A stretch of DNA of 64,000 nt from Streptomyces sp. NL15-2K (lineage in GTDB: Bacteria > Actinomycetota > Actinomycetes > Streptomycetales > Streptomycetaceae). Both the position numbers and the translations under genes were made by a program. Within the stretch, counting starts at the first letter, position 1. Every line of letters begins with the position of its first letter. The stretch covers positions 3,825,501 to 3,889,500 of the forward strand of contig NZ_CP130630.1 in NCBI RefSeq assembly GCF_030551255.1. Direction: 5' to 3'. This document shows positions 10,300-20,500 of the stretch, one piece after another. The notes beneath the pieces were generated by a model that was given only the letters and a program-made list of their open reading frames with translations, did no database searches and was not told the origin of the DNA.

Positions 10300-10463
10300 T
10301 CTGGTGCGACACGTAGGGTACATGCCCGCAGGCGGCGTGGCCGCCGCATTTCACAAGCGCGCGTGCGGACGGCGGCTCGGGCGGAATCGGGTGTGCGGCG
10401 AGGGCGCACGACCCGCTACGATGCCTTCGGTGTCGCGGTCATCCGACCTGCGGCGCGTGCTGT

Positions 10464-10537
10464 GCGGGCGTAGCTCAATGGTAGAGCCCTAGTCTTCCAA
10501 ACTAGCTACGCGGGTTCGATTCCCGTCGCCCGCTCCA
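10464..10537 (+). tRNA. tRNA-Gly (anticodon TCC)
   Basis: Acceptor GCGGGCG pairs with CGCCCGC, the anticodon arm CTAGT-CTTCCAA-ACTAG gives anticodon TCC, and the T arm is CGGGTTCGATTCCCG. The 3' CCA is encoded (10535-10537). It is divergent from the tRNA-Pro gene and followed at once by a terminator hairpin. Confidence 0.95.
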
Positions 10538-10539
10538 AG

Positions 10540-10584
10540 AGGCCTCCGGCCCGGTCCTTCAGGGATCGGGCCGGAGGCCTTTCT
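10540..10584 (+). terminator. Terminator hairpin after tRNA-Gly
   Basis: AGGCCTCCGGCCCG (from 10540) pairs with CGGGCCGGAGGCCT (to about 10581) and is followed by TTCT. It begins 2 bp after the tRNA CCA end. Confidence 0.85.
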
Positions 10585-10605
10585 GACGTCCCGCGCCGTC
10601 CGTGG

Positions 10606-10646
10606 CGTACGGGACGTACCGGACGTACGAGACGTACGGGACGTAC
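10606..10646. repeat. Five tandem copies of a 9-bp CGTAC-containing unit
   Basis: CGTAC recurs exactly every 9 bp at 10606, 10615, 10624, 10633 and 10642, with GGGA/CGGA/GAGA-type spacers. It lies between the tRNA-Gly terminator and a small convergent membrane-protein gene. No function can be read from it. Confidence 0.7.
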
Positions 10647-10702
10647 ATGAGGGCAGGGTTCTGCGGCGGCGGACCATGGCGTGCGCCCAGGGCCGGGCGG
10701 CC

Positions 10703-10897
10703 CTAGAACTGGATCGAGTTGATGGTCTCCGCTATGGAGTTCAGGAACCGTTGGATGTCGTCGGCCATGCCGGTCGACGCGAGGAAGAAGCCGAAGAGCA
10801 CGGCGACCACGGCAGGGCCGGCCTTGAGCGAGCCTCCTCTGATCAACACCACCAAGATGATCGCCAACAGCAACACCACTGACAGCGAAATGGCCAC
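10703..10897 (-). CDS. Small two-helix membrane protein
   Basis: Product of 64 residues with two hydrophobic helices (about residues 3-20 and 27-44) separated by a short RGGSLKAG loop, and a polar amphipathic tail (DDIQRFLNSIAETINSIQF). Small proteins of this shape are conserved at this position in Streptomyces as I remember it, but no function is known to me. The ATG start is followed by a typical Streptomyces codon pattern. It could be a membrane-curvature or regulatory microprotein; that is speculation. Confidence 0.75.
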   Translation of the reverse strand: MAISLSVVLLLAIILVVLIRGGSLKAGPAVVAVLFGFFLASTGMADDIQRFLNSIAETINSIQF

Positions 10898-11450
10898 AAC
10901 TGATCACACCCTCGGTCGGTCCGCTCTCCCGGCCCGGGGACGCAACCCCGCGCACCCCCGCCAGAACCATCGTGCCACCAACGGGGCCCGCATATGCGGC
11001 GCGTGACCCAACGTTGGCCTGAGCCGGACCCGAGCTTGCGCGCGCGCCCGCACGCGCGGGGCCTTCGCCGCAGCGCCCGCACAGCAATTCGACACGACAC
11101 CCGCACAGGTAAGCACCGGGGAAACACAGGGAATTCGACCGGATCGTTTCCATGTCCACACAACGTGTTCGCAGGTAACTCGAATTGCGACCACAGACAC
11201 ACCGATGACTGACCTTATGCACCATTTAGTCGGGATGAATCGCAACAAGAGGGACGCATATGCATAGGGGTCGCGACATCAACTCCTGGGAAAACAGGGG
11301 TAGTCGAAGCCATTAAGCGGGAATGACGTGGAGGGTTTTACGAAAACCCGCGGCCGAGGCTAGGGTGCCTCAGATGTTCCACGCTGCCTCATCCCCCACC
11401 TGCGCAGCGAGGCCCCCGATCGTCTCTCCCCATTCCTGGTGGGAGGGTCT
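10898..11450. other. Intergenic region with no supported gene
   Basis: About 550 bp between two divergent genes, with lower GC content than its surroundings from 11100 to 11350. A short inverted repeat GGGTTTT-ACG-AAAACCC lies at 11333-11349 and a TAGGGT hexamer at 11361, which could belong to the promoter of the acyltransferase gene. Reading frames here show no coding-like codon pattern. Confidence 0.5.
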
Positions 11451-12653
11451 GTGACGAACTCGCTGCGACCGCACGGCCAGAACCGAGCGCCACTCCCCCC
11501 GGCCCAGTCATCGGCGGGTGGAGTGCCGAGTCCGCGCTCGCCGCAGGACCAGCAGAAACGACAGCCCGCCAACCCGTCCGGCAAACAGCGCGACGCGTTC
11601 TTCGACAACGCCAAGTACCTGGCGATCGTGCTGGTGGCGGTCGCCCACTCCTGGGAGCCGATCAAGAGCGACAGCCGGGTCCTCGAGGGCGCGTACATGA
11701 TGGTGTACGCGTTCCACATGCCGGCGTTCATCATCATCTCCGGCTTCTTCTCGCGCAGTTTCGACATGCGCGCCGACCGGCTGCAGCGCCTGATCACCGG
11801 CGTCGCCGTGCCGTACATCCTCTTCGAGACGGCCTACCCGCTGTTCAAGCGCTTCGCCGACGACGCGCCGGACCAGGACATCAGCCTGCTGGATCCCTGG
11901 TACCTGACCTGGTTCCTGGTCGCGCTGTTCATCTGGCGGCTGACCACCCCGATCTGGAAGCTGGTGCGGTGGCCGCTGCCGCTCGCGCTGTCCATCGCCA
12001 TGCTGGCGTCCGTCACGCCGAACATCGGCGACGACCTGGACCTCCAGCGGGTGCTGCAGTTCCTGCCGTTCTTCGTGCTCGGCCTGTGCATGAAGCCGGA
12101 GCACTTCCGGCTGGTGCGCCGCCGTTCGGTGCGGATCCTGGCGGTGCCGGTGTTCGCGGCCGCGCTGGCCGTCGGCTGGTGGGCGGTGCCGCGCATGAAC
12201 ACGGCGTGGTTCTACCACCGTGACGCCGCGCAGCAGCTGGGGACGCCGTGGTGGACCGGACCGGTCATGGTGCTCGCCCTGTTCGGCTGCTCGCTGCTGC
12301 TGACCGCGTGCTTCTTCGCCTGGGTGCCGGGCCGGACGATGTGGTTCACGGCGCTCGGCGCGGGCACGCTGTACGGCTACCTGCTGCACGGCTTCCTGGT
12401 GAAGGGCGGCGACTACTGGGGCTGGTTCGACCACGCCTGGCTGCACCGGCCGCTCGGCGAGATCTTCGTCAGCGTCCTCGCGGCCGTCGCCGTCACCCTG
12501 CTGTGCACCTCGCCGGTGCGGCGGCTCTTCCGGTTCGCGATGGAGCCGAAGATGGACTGGGCCTTCAAGCGGGACGCGGCCGACCTGGCCCGCGGGCGCG
12601 AACAAGGCGAGAAGCGCGAGCAGCCCGCCGTACGCGAGAAGGTCAACGCCTAG
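11451..12653 (+). CDS. Acyltransferase-3 family membrane protein
   Basis: Integral membrane protein of about 400 residues resembling fucose-4-O-acetylase-type members of the acyltransferase-3 family, which transfer acyl groups to cell-surface sugars or secondary metabolites. A polar N-terminal ~45 residues is followed by the family signature FFDNAKYLAIVLVAVAHSW (with a catalytic-type His) and then about ten hydrophobic helices. The C-terminal ~50 residues are charged. The GTG at 11451 is preferred because GGGAGG sits 6 bp upstream; a GTG four codons earlier is also possible. The substrate is unknown. A bidirectional hairpin follows. Confidence 0.88.
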   Translation: MTNSLRPHGQNRAPLPPAQSSAGGVPSPRSPQDQQKRQPANPSGKQRDAFFDNAKYLAIVLVAVAHSWEPIKSDSRVLEGAYMMVYAFHMPAFIIISGFFSRSFDMRADRLQRLITGVAVPYILFETAYPLFKRFADDAPDQDISLLDPWYLTWFLVALFIWRLTTPIWKLVRWPLPLALSIAMLASVTPNIGDDLDLQRVLQFLPFFVLGLCMKPEHFRLVRRRSVRILAVPVFAAALAVGWWAVPRMNTAWFYHRDAAQQLGTPWWTGPVMVLALFGCSLLLTACFFAWVPGRTMWFTALGAGTLYGYLLHGFLVKGGDYWGWFDHAWLHRPLGEIFVSVLAAVAVTLLCTSPVRRLFRFAMEPKMDWAFKRDAADLARGREQGEKREQPAVREKVNA

Positions 12654-12678
12654 TAGCCGTCGCGATCGACCGATCGAC

Positions 12679-12710
12679 CGCCCCCGCACCGGCCTGACCG
12701 GGCGGGGGCG
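12679..12710. terminator. Bidirectional terminator hairpin
   Basis: CGCCCCCGC and GCGGGGGCG form a 9-bp perfect stem around a 14-nt loop between two convergent genes (acyltransferase and ABC permease). Confidence 0.75.
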
Positions 12711-12713
12711 CTG

Positions 12714-15149
12714 TCATTCGTCCGGCGTGTCGCCGCGCAGGGCCGCGCGGGCCGGGAGGGTGGCGGCCGCAAGGCCCAGGGCGACGATCGTGCCGGCGAA
12801 GGCGCCGTACAGCAGCGGCGGTATGTACGGTCCCTGTCCCGTCAGCCCCTTCATCATCGGCACCAGGGTGGCCAGCGCGATCGCCGTGCCGAGGGCGATG
12901 CCCGCGAGGGCGACCAGGAGGGCCTCCCAGCGGACCATGCGCAGCACCTGGCGGCGGGTGGAGCCGATCAGGCGGAGCGTGTCGAGTTCGCCGCGGCGGT
13001 CGAGGACCGTCATCACCAGCGTGTTGACGGCGGCGACGGCCGCGAATCCGCCGAGGACGGCGGCCATCACGGTGTTCGCCCAGGCGTTGAGCTCGCGGTC
13101 GGCGGACTGGGCGGTGGTGTGGTCGGCGCGGTCCCGGACCGTGCCGAGTGCCTTCAGGCCCGCCGCCGTGCCGCCCTTGGTCCACAGTTCCGTGTCGAAG
13201 GCGGAGGTGACGTGGGTGGCGAGGTCGGCGCGGTTCATCGTCACCTGGGGCAGTCCCAGGCCGCGTCCGTACGTCGCCACGATCCGCGGCTCGGTCTTCG
13301 TGCCGTCGGGGAGGCGCAGGGGCAGGCGGTCGCCGACCTCGCGGTCGGCGTTGCCGGCGAGGGAGGCATCGACCGCGATCTCGCCCGGTTCCAGGGAGAG
13401 CCGGCCGTGCTTGAGGTCCAGGTCCTGTACGGCGGCCAGGGCGCGGGCGGATCCGGTGACACCCTGCGCGGAGACCGACGTCAGCACGCCGCCCGAGGCG
13501 GGGGCGAGTACCGAGGTCTTCAACAGGCCGACGGCGGCGGTGACTTCGGGGGTGCGCTCGGCCCGTCGTACGGCGTCCGGGGCCAGGCCCGGGTCGGCGG
13601 TGACGATGTGGTCGGCGAGGATGCCCTCCCGCTGCTGCCGCTCGATGGCGCGGTCCTCGCTGGTGTGCATGAAGACCAGCACGGAGGAGAACGCCATGGC
13701 GAGGACGATCGGGGTGATCGCGGAGGCCAGACGGCGGGCGTTCGTACGGGAGTTGGCGGCCGCGAGGGAGGCCGGGGCGTCGGCACCGCGCAGCGGGAGG
13801 CCGAACAGGCCGGCGCAGGCGCGGGCGACCAGCGGGCCGAGCAGGGCGACGGCGAGCATGAACAGCGTGACGATGCCGAGCGCGGCGTTGGCCGCGTCCT
13901 CGCCGGTCAGTGAGGCGGCCAGGCCCGCGCAGACGCAGCCGCCGGCCGCGGCGGCGATCCCGAGCGGGGTGCGGATCCAGCCGACGCGCAGCCGCTCCAC
14001 GGACGCCTCGCCCAGCGCCTGACCGGGCTTGATGCGGGAGCTGCGGTGGGCGGCGGTGTAACCGGCGAGCAGGGCGGCGACGAGCCCGGCGCCGACGGCG
14101 CAGACCAGCGGGATCCAGGAGACGGCCAGGTCGACGGCCTCCGGGACCGCGCCCCTGTCCTTCAGCTGCCCGAACCACCAGCGCGCCAGGGCGATTCCGG
14201 GCAGGCAGCCGACCGCGCCCGCGAGCGGGGCGACCAGGAGGGTCTCGGTGGCGATGGTTCGGCGGATCTGGCGGGGTTTGGCGCCGACCGCGCGCAGCAG
14301 CGCGAACTCGCGGGCGCGCTGGCCGACGGCCAGGGCGACGGTGCCGGCCGCGGTGAAGACGGCGACCATGGTCGCCGTGCCGCCGAAGGAGCCGCCGATT
14401 CCGATGAGCACCTCCTTGGCTTCGGCGAGGGTCGGGTCCTCGACAGCGCCTCGGTCGTCGCCGGTGTGGACCTCGACGTGGGGGTGGCCACGCAGGGCGC
14501 GGGCGACCTGGGAGGCGAGGGCGTCGGCGGTGACGCCGGGCTCGGGGAGCACGGCGACGGCGTCGATGCGGCCGGGGTGCCCGGAGAGCCGTACGGCTTC
14601 GGTGTCGGCGAACCAGACGGTGTCGTGCCCGGTGCCGGTGGTGCCGGAGACCCGGTAGGCGCGGGTGCCGTCGGGGGTGGTGAGGGTGACGCGGGAGCCG
14701 ACGGTGCCGTGGTCCAGGACCACCTCGCCGGGGCGCGGGGCGCGGCCCGCGGTGAGATGCTCGCGGGTGAACGCGGTGGAGGCCCAGTTGTGGGCGGTGA
14801 GCGGGCCGCGCGGGCCGGCGGCCGGGAAGGTGATGTCCGCTACGGCCGTGCGCGCGCCGGGGGCCGAGGCCGCCTTCGCCACCAGGGAGTCGTCCAGGCG
14901 GGCGCGGTCCGGGACCGGTTCGCTGTCCTTGCTGTCCCCGCTGCCGTAGTGGGCGCGCTGGTCGGCGGCGGCCACCACCGGGGCGCCCGCGTAGCGCTGT
15001 GGCGGCACGGTGGCGCGCAGGCCCGTCTCCAGCAGGATGCCGCAGGCCGAGACGATCGCCGCGGCCAGGACGAGCGCGACCAGCGTCCCGACGAACGCTG
15101 CGGGCCGGAACCGGACGGCGGCACGGGCGAGGCCGTTGGGCACGAACAT
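12714..15149 (-). CDS. FtsX/MacB-type ABC transporter permease
   Basis: Permease of 811 residues with the duplicated FtsX-like layout: an N-terminal helix (about 20-42), a large extracytoplasmic domain, three helices around 240-360, a short helix pair, a second extracytoplasmic domain and three terminal helices near 680-800. The repeated VGAKPRQIRRTI and IGSTRRQVLRMV segments are the cytoplasmic coupling motifs. Such two-gene systems export peptides or antibiotics or act in envelope stress; the substrate is unknown here. The ATG at 15149 overlaps the TGA of the ATPase gene by one base, indicating translational coupling. Confidence 0.92.
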   Translation of the reverse strand: MFVPNGLARAAVRFRPAAFVGTLVALVLAAAIVSACGILLETGLRATVPPQRYAGAPVVAAADQRAHYGSGDSKDSEPVPDRARLDDSLVAKAASAPGARTAVADITFPAAGPRGPLTAHNWASTAFTREHLTAGRAPRPGEVVLDHGTVGSRVTLTTPDGTRAYRVSGTTGTGHDTVWFADTEAVRLSGHPGRIDAVAVLPEPGVTADALASQVARALRGHPHVEVHTGDDRGAVEDPTLAEAKEVLIGIGGSFGGTATMVAVFTAAGTVALAVGQRAREFALLRAVGAKPRQIRRTIATETLLVAPLAGAVGCLPGIALARWWFGQLKDRGAVPEAVDLAVSWIPLVCAVGAGLVAALLAGYTAAHRSSRIKPGQALGEASVERLRVGWIRTPLGIAAAAGGCVCAGLAASLTGEDAANAALGIVTLFMLAVALLGPLVARACAGLFGLPLRGADAPASLAAANSRTNARRLASAITPIVLAMAFSSVLVFMHTSEDRAIERQQREGILADHIVTADPGLAPDAVRRAERTPEVTAAVGLLKTSVLAPASGGVLTSVSAQGVTGSARALAAVQDLDLKHGRLSLEPGEIAVDASLAGNADREVGDRLPLRLPDGTKTEPRIVATYGRGLGLPQVTMNRADLATHVTSAFDTELWTKGGTAAGLKALGTVRDRADHTTAQSADRELNAWANTVMAAVLGGFAAVAAVNTLVMTVLDRRGELDTLRLIGSTRRQVLRMVRWEALLVALAGIALGTAIALATLVPMMKGLTGQGPYIPPLLYGAFAGTIVALGLAAATLPARAALRGDTPDE

Positions 15150-15907
15150 CAGGCGGCCGCTCGCGAGAGAGACGACGGTGCCGTGAGCGCCGTCATGCGG
15201 GCGGCGATCCGGTCCGCCGGGGCGCGGTCGAGGTGGTCGACGATCTCGCCGTCGGCCAGGAACAGGACGCGGTCCGCCCAGGCGGCGGCCGACGGGTCGT
15301 GGGTGACCATGACGACGGTCGCGCCCTGGATGTCCACGGCCTGACGGAGCAGGCCGAGGATCTCGGCGGCCGTCGTGGTGTCCAGGGCGCCGGTCGGCTC
15401 GTCCGCGAACACGACGTCGGGGCGGGTGACCAGCGCACGCGCGATCGCGACGCGCTGCTGCTGGCCACCGGAGAGCTGGCCGGGGCGGCGCCGGGCCTTG
15501 TCGGCCAGGCCGACCTCGGCGAGCACCTCGGCGGTGCGGCGGCGGTCGGGGCGTCGGCCGGCCAGCCGCATCGGCAGGACGACGTTCTGCTCGACCGTCA
15601 GGGAGGGCAGCAGGTTGAAGGCCTGGAAGACGAAGCCGAGGCGGGTGCGGCGCAGGGCGGTGAGCTTGTTCTCCCCCATGCCCGTGATCTCCGTACCACC
15701 GAGGCGGACCGTGCCGGCCGTGGGGCGGTCGAGGCCGGCCGCGCACTGGAGGAACGTGGACTTGCCGGAGCCGGAGGGGCCCATCACGGCGGTGAAGCTG
15801 CCGTGCGGGAGCGTGAGGTCGATGCCGCTCAGGGCGTGCACGGCGGTGCGGCCGCGGCCGTAGCGCTTGCGGACACCGTGCAGTTCTACAGCCCAGTCGG
15901 CTGCCAT
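15149..15907 (-). CDS. ABC transporter ATP-binding protein (MacB/LolD type)
   Basis: ATPase of 252 residues that powers the permease encoded immediately downstream. It shows Walker [10 protein letters not shown] (about 42-50), the Q loop [13 protein letters not shown], the signature [15 protein letters not shown], Walker [13 protein letters not shown] and the switch His in MVTHD. Start ATG 15907 gives [17 protein letters not shown] and is preceded by GGAGGAAA. The frame stays open 42 codons further upstream, but that extension is low-complexity and lacks family similarity. The 208 bp upstream hold the operon promoter. Confidence 0.95.
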   Translation of the reverse strand: MAADWAVELHGVRKRYGRGRTAVHALSGIDLTLPHGSFTAVMGPSGSGKSTFLQCAAGLDRPTAGTVRLGGTEITGMGENKLTALRRTRLGFVFQAFNLLPSLTVEQNVVLPMRLAGRRPDRRRTAEVLAEVGLADKARRRPGQLSGGQQQRVAIARALVTRPDVVFADEPTGALDTTTAAEILGLLRQAVDIQGATVVMVTHDPSAAAWADRVLFLADGEIVDHLDRAPADRIAARMTALTAPSSLSRAAA

Positions 15908-16115
15908 ACGTGTTTCCTCCGGTCCGTCGTTCGTCGGGCAGGGCATCGCTCGTGGTGATGCGTCGAACGTACGGACCGGAGGTGGAGGTGGACCATGAGG
16001 TCGACCGCCGAAAAGACCTGGGGAAAACCCCACCCCTGCGCGTCGGCGCAGGTCAGGAGGGAGTCAGGCTCAACTGCCCTTCCGGAGTCAGGTCAGCTGC
16101 CTTTCAGGAGTCAGT

Positions 16116-17537
16116 TCAGCTGCCCTTCAAATGCCTCATCAGCCGCTCGAAGTCCTGCCAGCCCGACAGGTCCGACGGATCGCCCGGCAGGGGGTAGTAG
16201 AGCGCCGGGCGGGTCTTCGGGCCCAGTTCGCGCGGAGCCTCGGCGAGCGGGGTGTTGCGGGCCCGGTCGCCGGGCATCGTGCGGACCTCCTCGGCTCCCA
16301 GGACGAACGCGTACGGCACGCCAGGGCCTTCGAAGCGCGGCGGCACGGACAGGTCCCGGCGGGCGCGGCGGATCTGGACCAGCATGGACTGCAGGTCGTG
16401 TTGCGTGGCGAGGGCCTCCGCCGCGGCGATGACGGCGTCCGTCGGCATCTGCTCGCCCGGGCCGTAGCCGAAGGCCAGCGTCACGTCCTCCTCCACGCCG
16501 CCCTTGGTGCGGGTGATGCGGACGGTCGCGAGGCCGGGGCGTTCCGGGCTGCCGACGGCCACCAGCCAGGTCGGCTCGGGCGCTCGCTCGTAGGCCACGT
16601 CGGTCAACTGCCGCAGGGACCAGGGGAGGTTGGCGGGTTCCTCGGTGCCCCAGCCGGCCGGCCGCTCACCGGTGATCTCCTGCCATACGGCTTCCAGGGC
16701 GCCGCCGAGGACGAGCCGTTCGTCGGCCGGGTGGATGGTGCGGAAGGAGATGGCCAGCTGGCGTTCCCCGGTGTCCTGGACGCCCTCACCGAAGGAGGCG
16801 GCGACCGGTGTGCGCGGGTCCTGAGGGGTGGCCTCCGGCGACTCGACCGTCACGAAGAGGCCGTTGCTCCACTGCAGGACGGCTCCGGACAGACCGTCGT
16901 AGTAGCCGTCCCGTTCGTCCTGCACCACCCAGCGCGAGGGCCAGCCCGGCAGGCTGTTGCGGACCGCCGGGGAGAGGCGGGTGCCCGCGGGGGTGACGAT
17001 CTGCAGGCCGAGCCCGGCGTTCGCGGCGGCGCGGAAGGCGTCCGAGAGCCAGGCGGTCATCGCGACGACCGGGCGGTCCTGGATGATGACGGCGACCTTG
17101 TCGGTGAGCACGTCCACGGCCGGCTGGGCGGCGGCCGGTACCGGCGCCACGCTCATCCCGTCCGTCTTGACCACGGCCAGCGACCACGCGGCCCCGGGCG
17201 GCCAGGCGGTCCCGCCGACCAGCGTGGCGATGCGCGCGGCGAAGGTCCCGGCGAGTTCCTCGGCCTCCTTGACGCCGGTGGTGGCGCGGGCCTCGGTCCA
17301 CCAGTACGGCACCTCGGGCTCACGCGCCCCGAGCAGCCGCTCGGCCTCGCCCCGGACCTGCACCAGCAGCGGCGCCTCCACGGAGACGAGCGGGCGGCCC
17401 TGCTCGTCGCAGAGCTGTACCACCGCGCCCTCTCCCTCGACGCCCACCATCCGGTCCGGGCCGCCGGAGAGCAGACCCGCGAGCACGCTCAACGGGTCGG
17501 GCATCTGCTTCGTGAGGGCGATGACGTCCTTCGTCAT
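16116..17537 (-). CDS. DUF6177-type protein of the type VII secretion locus
   Basis: Protein of 473 residues with no transmembrane helix or signal peptide. It resembles the family I know as DUF6177, found beside eccC in Streptomyces type VII loci; the biochemical role is unknown. Its ATG overlaps the eccC stop by 4 bp (ATGA), so the two are translationally coupled and the product probably works with EccC in the cytoplasm. It is the last gene of the minus-strand type VII run and carries no catalytic motif I recognise. Confidence 0.75.
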   Translation of the reverse strand: MTKDVIALTKQMPDPLSVLAGLLSGGPDRMVGVEGEGAVVQLCDEQGRPLVSVEAPLLVQVRGEAERLLGAREPEVPYWWTEARATTGVKEAEELAGTFAARIATLVGGTAWPPGAAWSLAVVKTDGMSVAPVPAAAQPAVDVLTDKVAVIIQDRPVVAMTAWLSDAFRAAANAGLGLQIVTPAGTRLSPAVRNSLPGWPSRWVVQDERDGYYDGLSGAVLQWSNGLFVTVESPEATPQDPRTPVAASFGEGVQDTGERQLAISFRTIHPADERLVLGGALEAVWQEITGERPAGWGTEEPANLPWSLRQLTDVAYERAPEPTWLVAVGSPERPGLATVRITRTKGGVEEDVTLAFGYGPGEQMPTDAVIAAAEALATQHDLQSMLVQIRRARRDLSVPPRFEGPGVPYAFVLGAEEVRTMPGDRARNTPLAEAPRELGPKTRPALYYPLPGDPSDLSGWQDFERLMRHLKGS

Positions 17538-20500
17538 GGATTCACCTGTGTCCCCGTGTAGACGGTCTGGATCAGCCGGTTCGGTTGGCCCCTGCGGACC
17601 AACACCCCACGGCCGGGCGGCTGCTGGCTCGCGTACACGCCGGGGAAGAGCTGGCCTTCACTCCGGTCGCCCGCCATCACCAGCGCCGAGGCGCCGGACT
17701 CGCGCAGGCCCTGCATCAGCGGCTCGTACAGGCCGCGGGAGGCGCCCGCGACCCGGCGGGTGAGGACGAAGTGCAGGCCGATGTCGACGGCCGAGGGGAT
17801 GTACGGCACGAAGGGCGCGAGCGGCTGCTGGCCGGCGGTGGTGAGGACGTCGTAGTCGTCGACGAGGATCACGATCCGCGGGCCCGAGAAGCTGCCCGGC
17901 TCCAGGTCCTCGCCGCCCGCGCTCTCGTCGGGCAGCCGCTTCTCCAGCTCGGTGGCGATACCGGCGGCGAGGCCGGCGCACAGCTTGGCGTTGTAGGCGT
18001 AACCGCCCCGGTACTCCTCCGGGATGACGCCGCGCAGGCCGCGGCGCGGGTCGAAGACCCCGAAGACCAGTTCATTGTCGCCGTAGCGCTCGATCAGGCT
18101 CTGGGCGACGACCTTGAGCAGGTTGGTCTTGCCGCACTCGCTGTCGCCCATGATCAGCAGGTGCTGGTCGTGTTCGAACAGGTCGATCAGGACGGGGGCC
18201 AGCTGCGTCTGGTCCAGGCCGATCGGGACCCGGCGAGGTTCGGACGCCGGGCCGGGCAGCTGCTGCGCCTCCAGGACGTGCGGCAGCACGCGGACCGGCT
18301 GGGCGACCTCGCCGGTCCAGGTGGCGCGGATCGAGCGGGCGGTGTGCTCCAGGACCGCGCCGAGGTCGGAGGTGTCGGCGAGGCCGTCGGTGCGGGGCAG
18401 GGCGACCTGCGCGAAGAGCTTGCCGTCGGTGAGGATGCGGCCCTTCTCCTCGGGCGAGAGGGTCTCGGCGAGCTTGCGGTCGATGCTGGACTCGCTCGGG
18501 TCGTTCAGGCGCAGCTCGACCCGGGTGCCGAACTGGGACTGCGTGGCGATGCGCACGTCGTTCCAGCGGAGCATGCCGGCGACGACGTGGATGCCGTAGC
18601 CGCTGCCGCGCTTGAGGATGTCGACGACCGAGTCGTCGAGGTCCTCGAAGTCGTCGCGCAGGGCGCCGAATCCGTCGATGAGCAGCACGATCTCGGTGGA
18701 GGCCAGCTCGGGCACACGACCCGCGGCGCGCAGGGTGCGCAGCTGCTCCAGGGAGTCGATGTTGTGGATGCGGAAGAGTTCCTCGCGCTGGTCGAGCATG
18801 GCGCGTACGGAGTCGATGGTGCGGGCGGCGCGCTCGCGGTCGGCGCGGCCGGCGACCCCGCCGACGTGCGGCAGACCGGAGAGCGCCTGCAGGCCGCCGC
18901 CGACCAGGTCGAGGCCGTAGACGCCGACCTCCTGCGGGGTGTGCGTCAGGGCCAGGGAGAGGGCCAGGGAGCGCAGCAGGGTGGTCTTGCCGGACTGCGG
19001 GCCGCCGATGATGGCCGCGTGGCCGCCGGCGAGGGTGAGGTCCAGGTACCACTGGCCCTGCCACTGCTTGGTCGGGTCGTCGAGCAGGCCCAACGGCACC
19101 TGGAGCGGGCCGCGCCGCTTGGCGAGCTGCATGCCGCGCGGGCCGATCTCCACGGGACCGGCGACCCTGTCGAGGGGTACCCCGGCGGGCAGCGGGGGCA
19201 GCCAGATCTGGCGCACCGAGCGGGCGCCGGCCCTCTGGAGCTGGTCGATGATCACGCCCATCTCGGTGGGCCCGGTCTCCCGGCGCCGCATCTGCGGCTC
19301 CTCGGCGCCCGAACTCTCGTCCTGGCCCAGGGTGTTGTAGGCCTCGTACTCCAGGGCCAGCGGCCCGGTGTCCTCGGTGTCGCGCTGCACGGGGCCGCGG
19401 TAGGCGCCGGAGACGTAGCTGGCCTTGAACCGCTCGTAGTGGCTGGTGTCGACCTTGAGGTAGCCGAAGCCGGGCAGCGGGGGCAGGTGGAAGGCGTCCG
19501 TGGTGTCCAGGACCGTACGGGACTCGTCGGGCGAGAAGGTGCGCAGGCCGAGCCGGTACGACAGGTAGGTGTCCAGGCCCTTGAGCTTGCCGCCCTCGAT
19601 GCGCTGGCTGGACAGCAGCAGGTGGACGCCGATGGAGCGGCCGATGCGGCCGATGGACAGGAACAGGTCGATGAAGTCCGGCTTGGCGGTGAGCAGTTCG
19701 CCGAACTCGTCGATCACCACGAACAGGTGCGGCAGCGGCTCCAGGTCGGGCCGCCGCTCGGCGCGCAGCGCGGCGTAGTGGCCGATGTCGGCGACGTTGC
19801 CCGCGTCCTTGAGTACCTGCTGGCGGCGCTTGACCTCGCCGGCGAGGGAGGCGTGGACGCGCTCGACGAGGCCGGCCTGGTTCTCCAGGTTGGTGATGAC
19901 GCCGGCGACGTGCGGGAGGTCGGCGAAGGGGGCGAAGGTGGCGCCGCCCTTGTAGTCGACGAGGACCATGGCCAGGTCCTCCGGCGGGTGCGTGGCGACC
20001 AGGGCGAGGACGAGGGTGCGCAGCAGCTCGGACTTGCCGGAGCCGGTGGCGCCGACGCACAGGCCGTGCGGGCCCATGCCCAGTTCGGAGGACTCCTTCA
20101 GGTCCAGAAGCACGGGCTCCTTGGAGTCGCTGACGCCGATGGGCACGCGCAGGAAGGCCCGTTCGCCGCGCGGCGCCCACAGCCGGTTCAGTTCGAGGCC
20201 GGCCACGTCGTCGATGCCGAGCAGTTCGGCGAAGTCGACCGGGCCGGTGAGCGGCGCGTCGACCATCGACTCCGCGGACAGCCGGAGCGGGGCGAGCATC
20301 CGGGCGAAGCCCTCGGCGAAGGGGATGCCGATCTCGTCGACGGTGCCGTGCGCGCTGATCGGCTCCGGCATGCGCATGTCCTCGATGACGACGCGCTCGC
20401 CGTCGACGGTGATGCGCACGCCCACACTGCCGGGTTCCTGGACCCGCTGGTCGAGCAGGTGCAGGACGGTGACGCCCATGTCGCGCAGGCCGACCGCGTC

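Noticed and set aside
10226..10537. The two tRNA genes as integration site of the type VII block
   Set aside because: No integrase gene and no repeated tRNA 3' end were found near the borders of the block.
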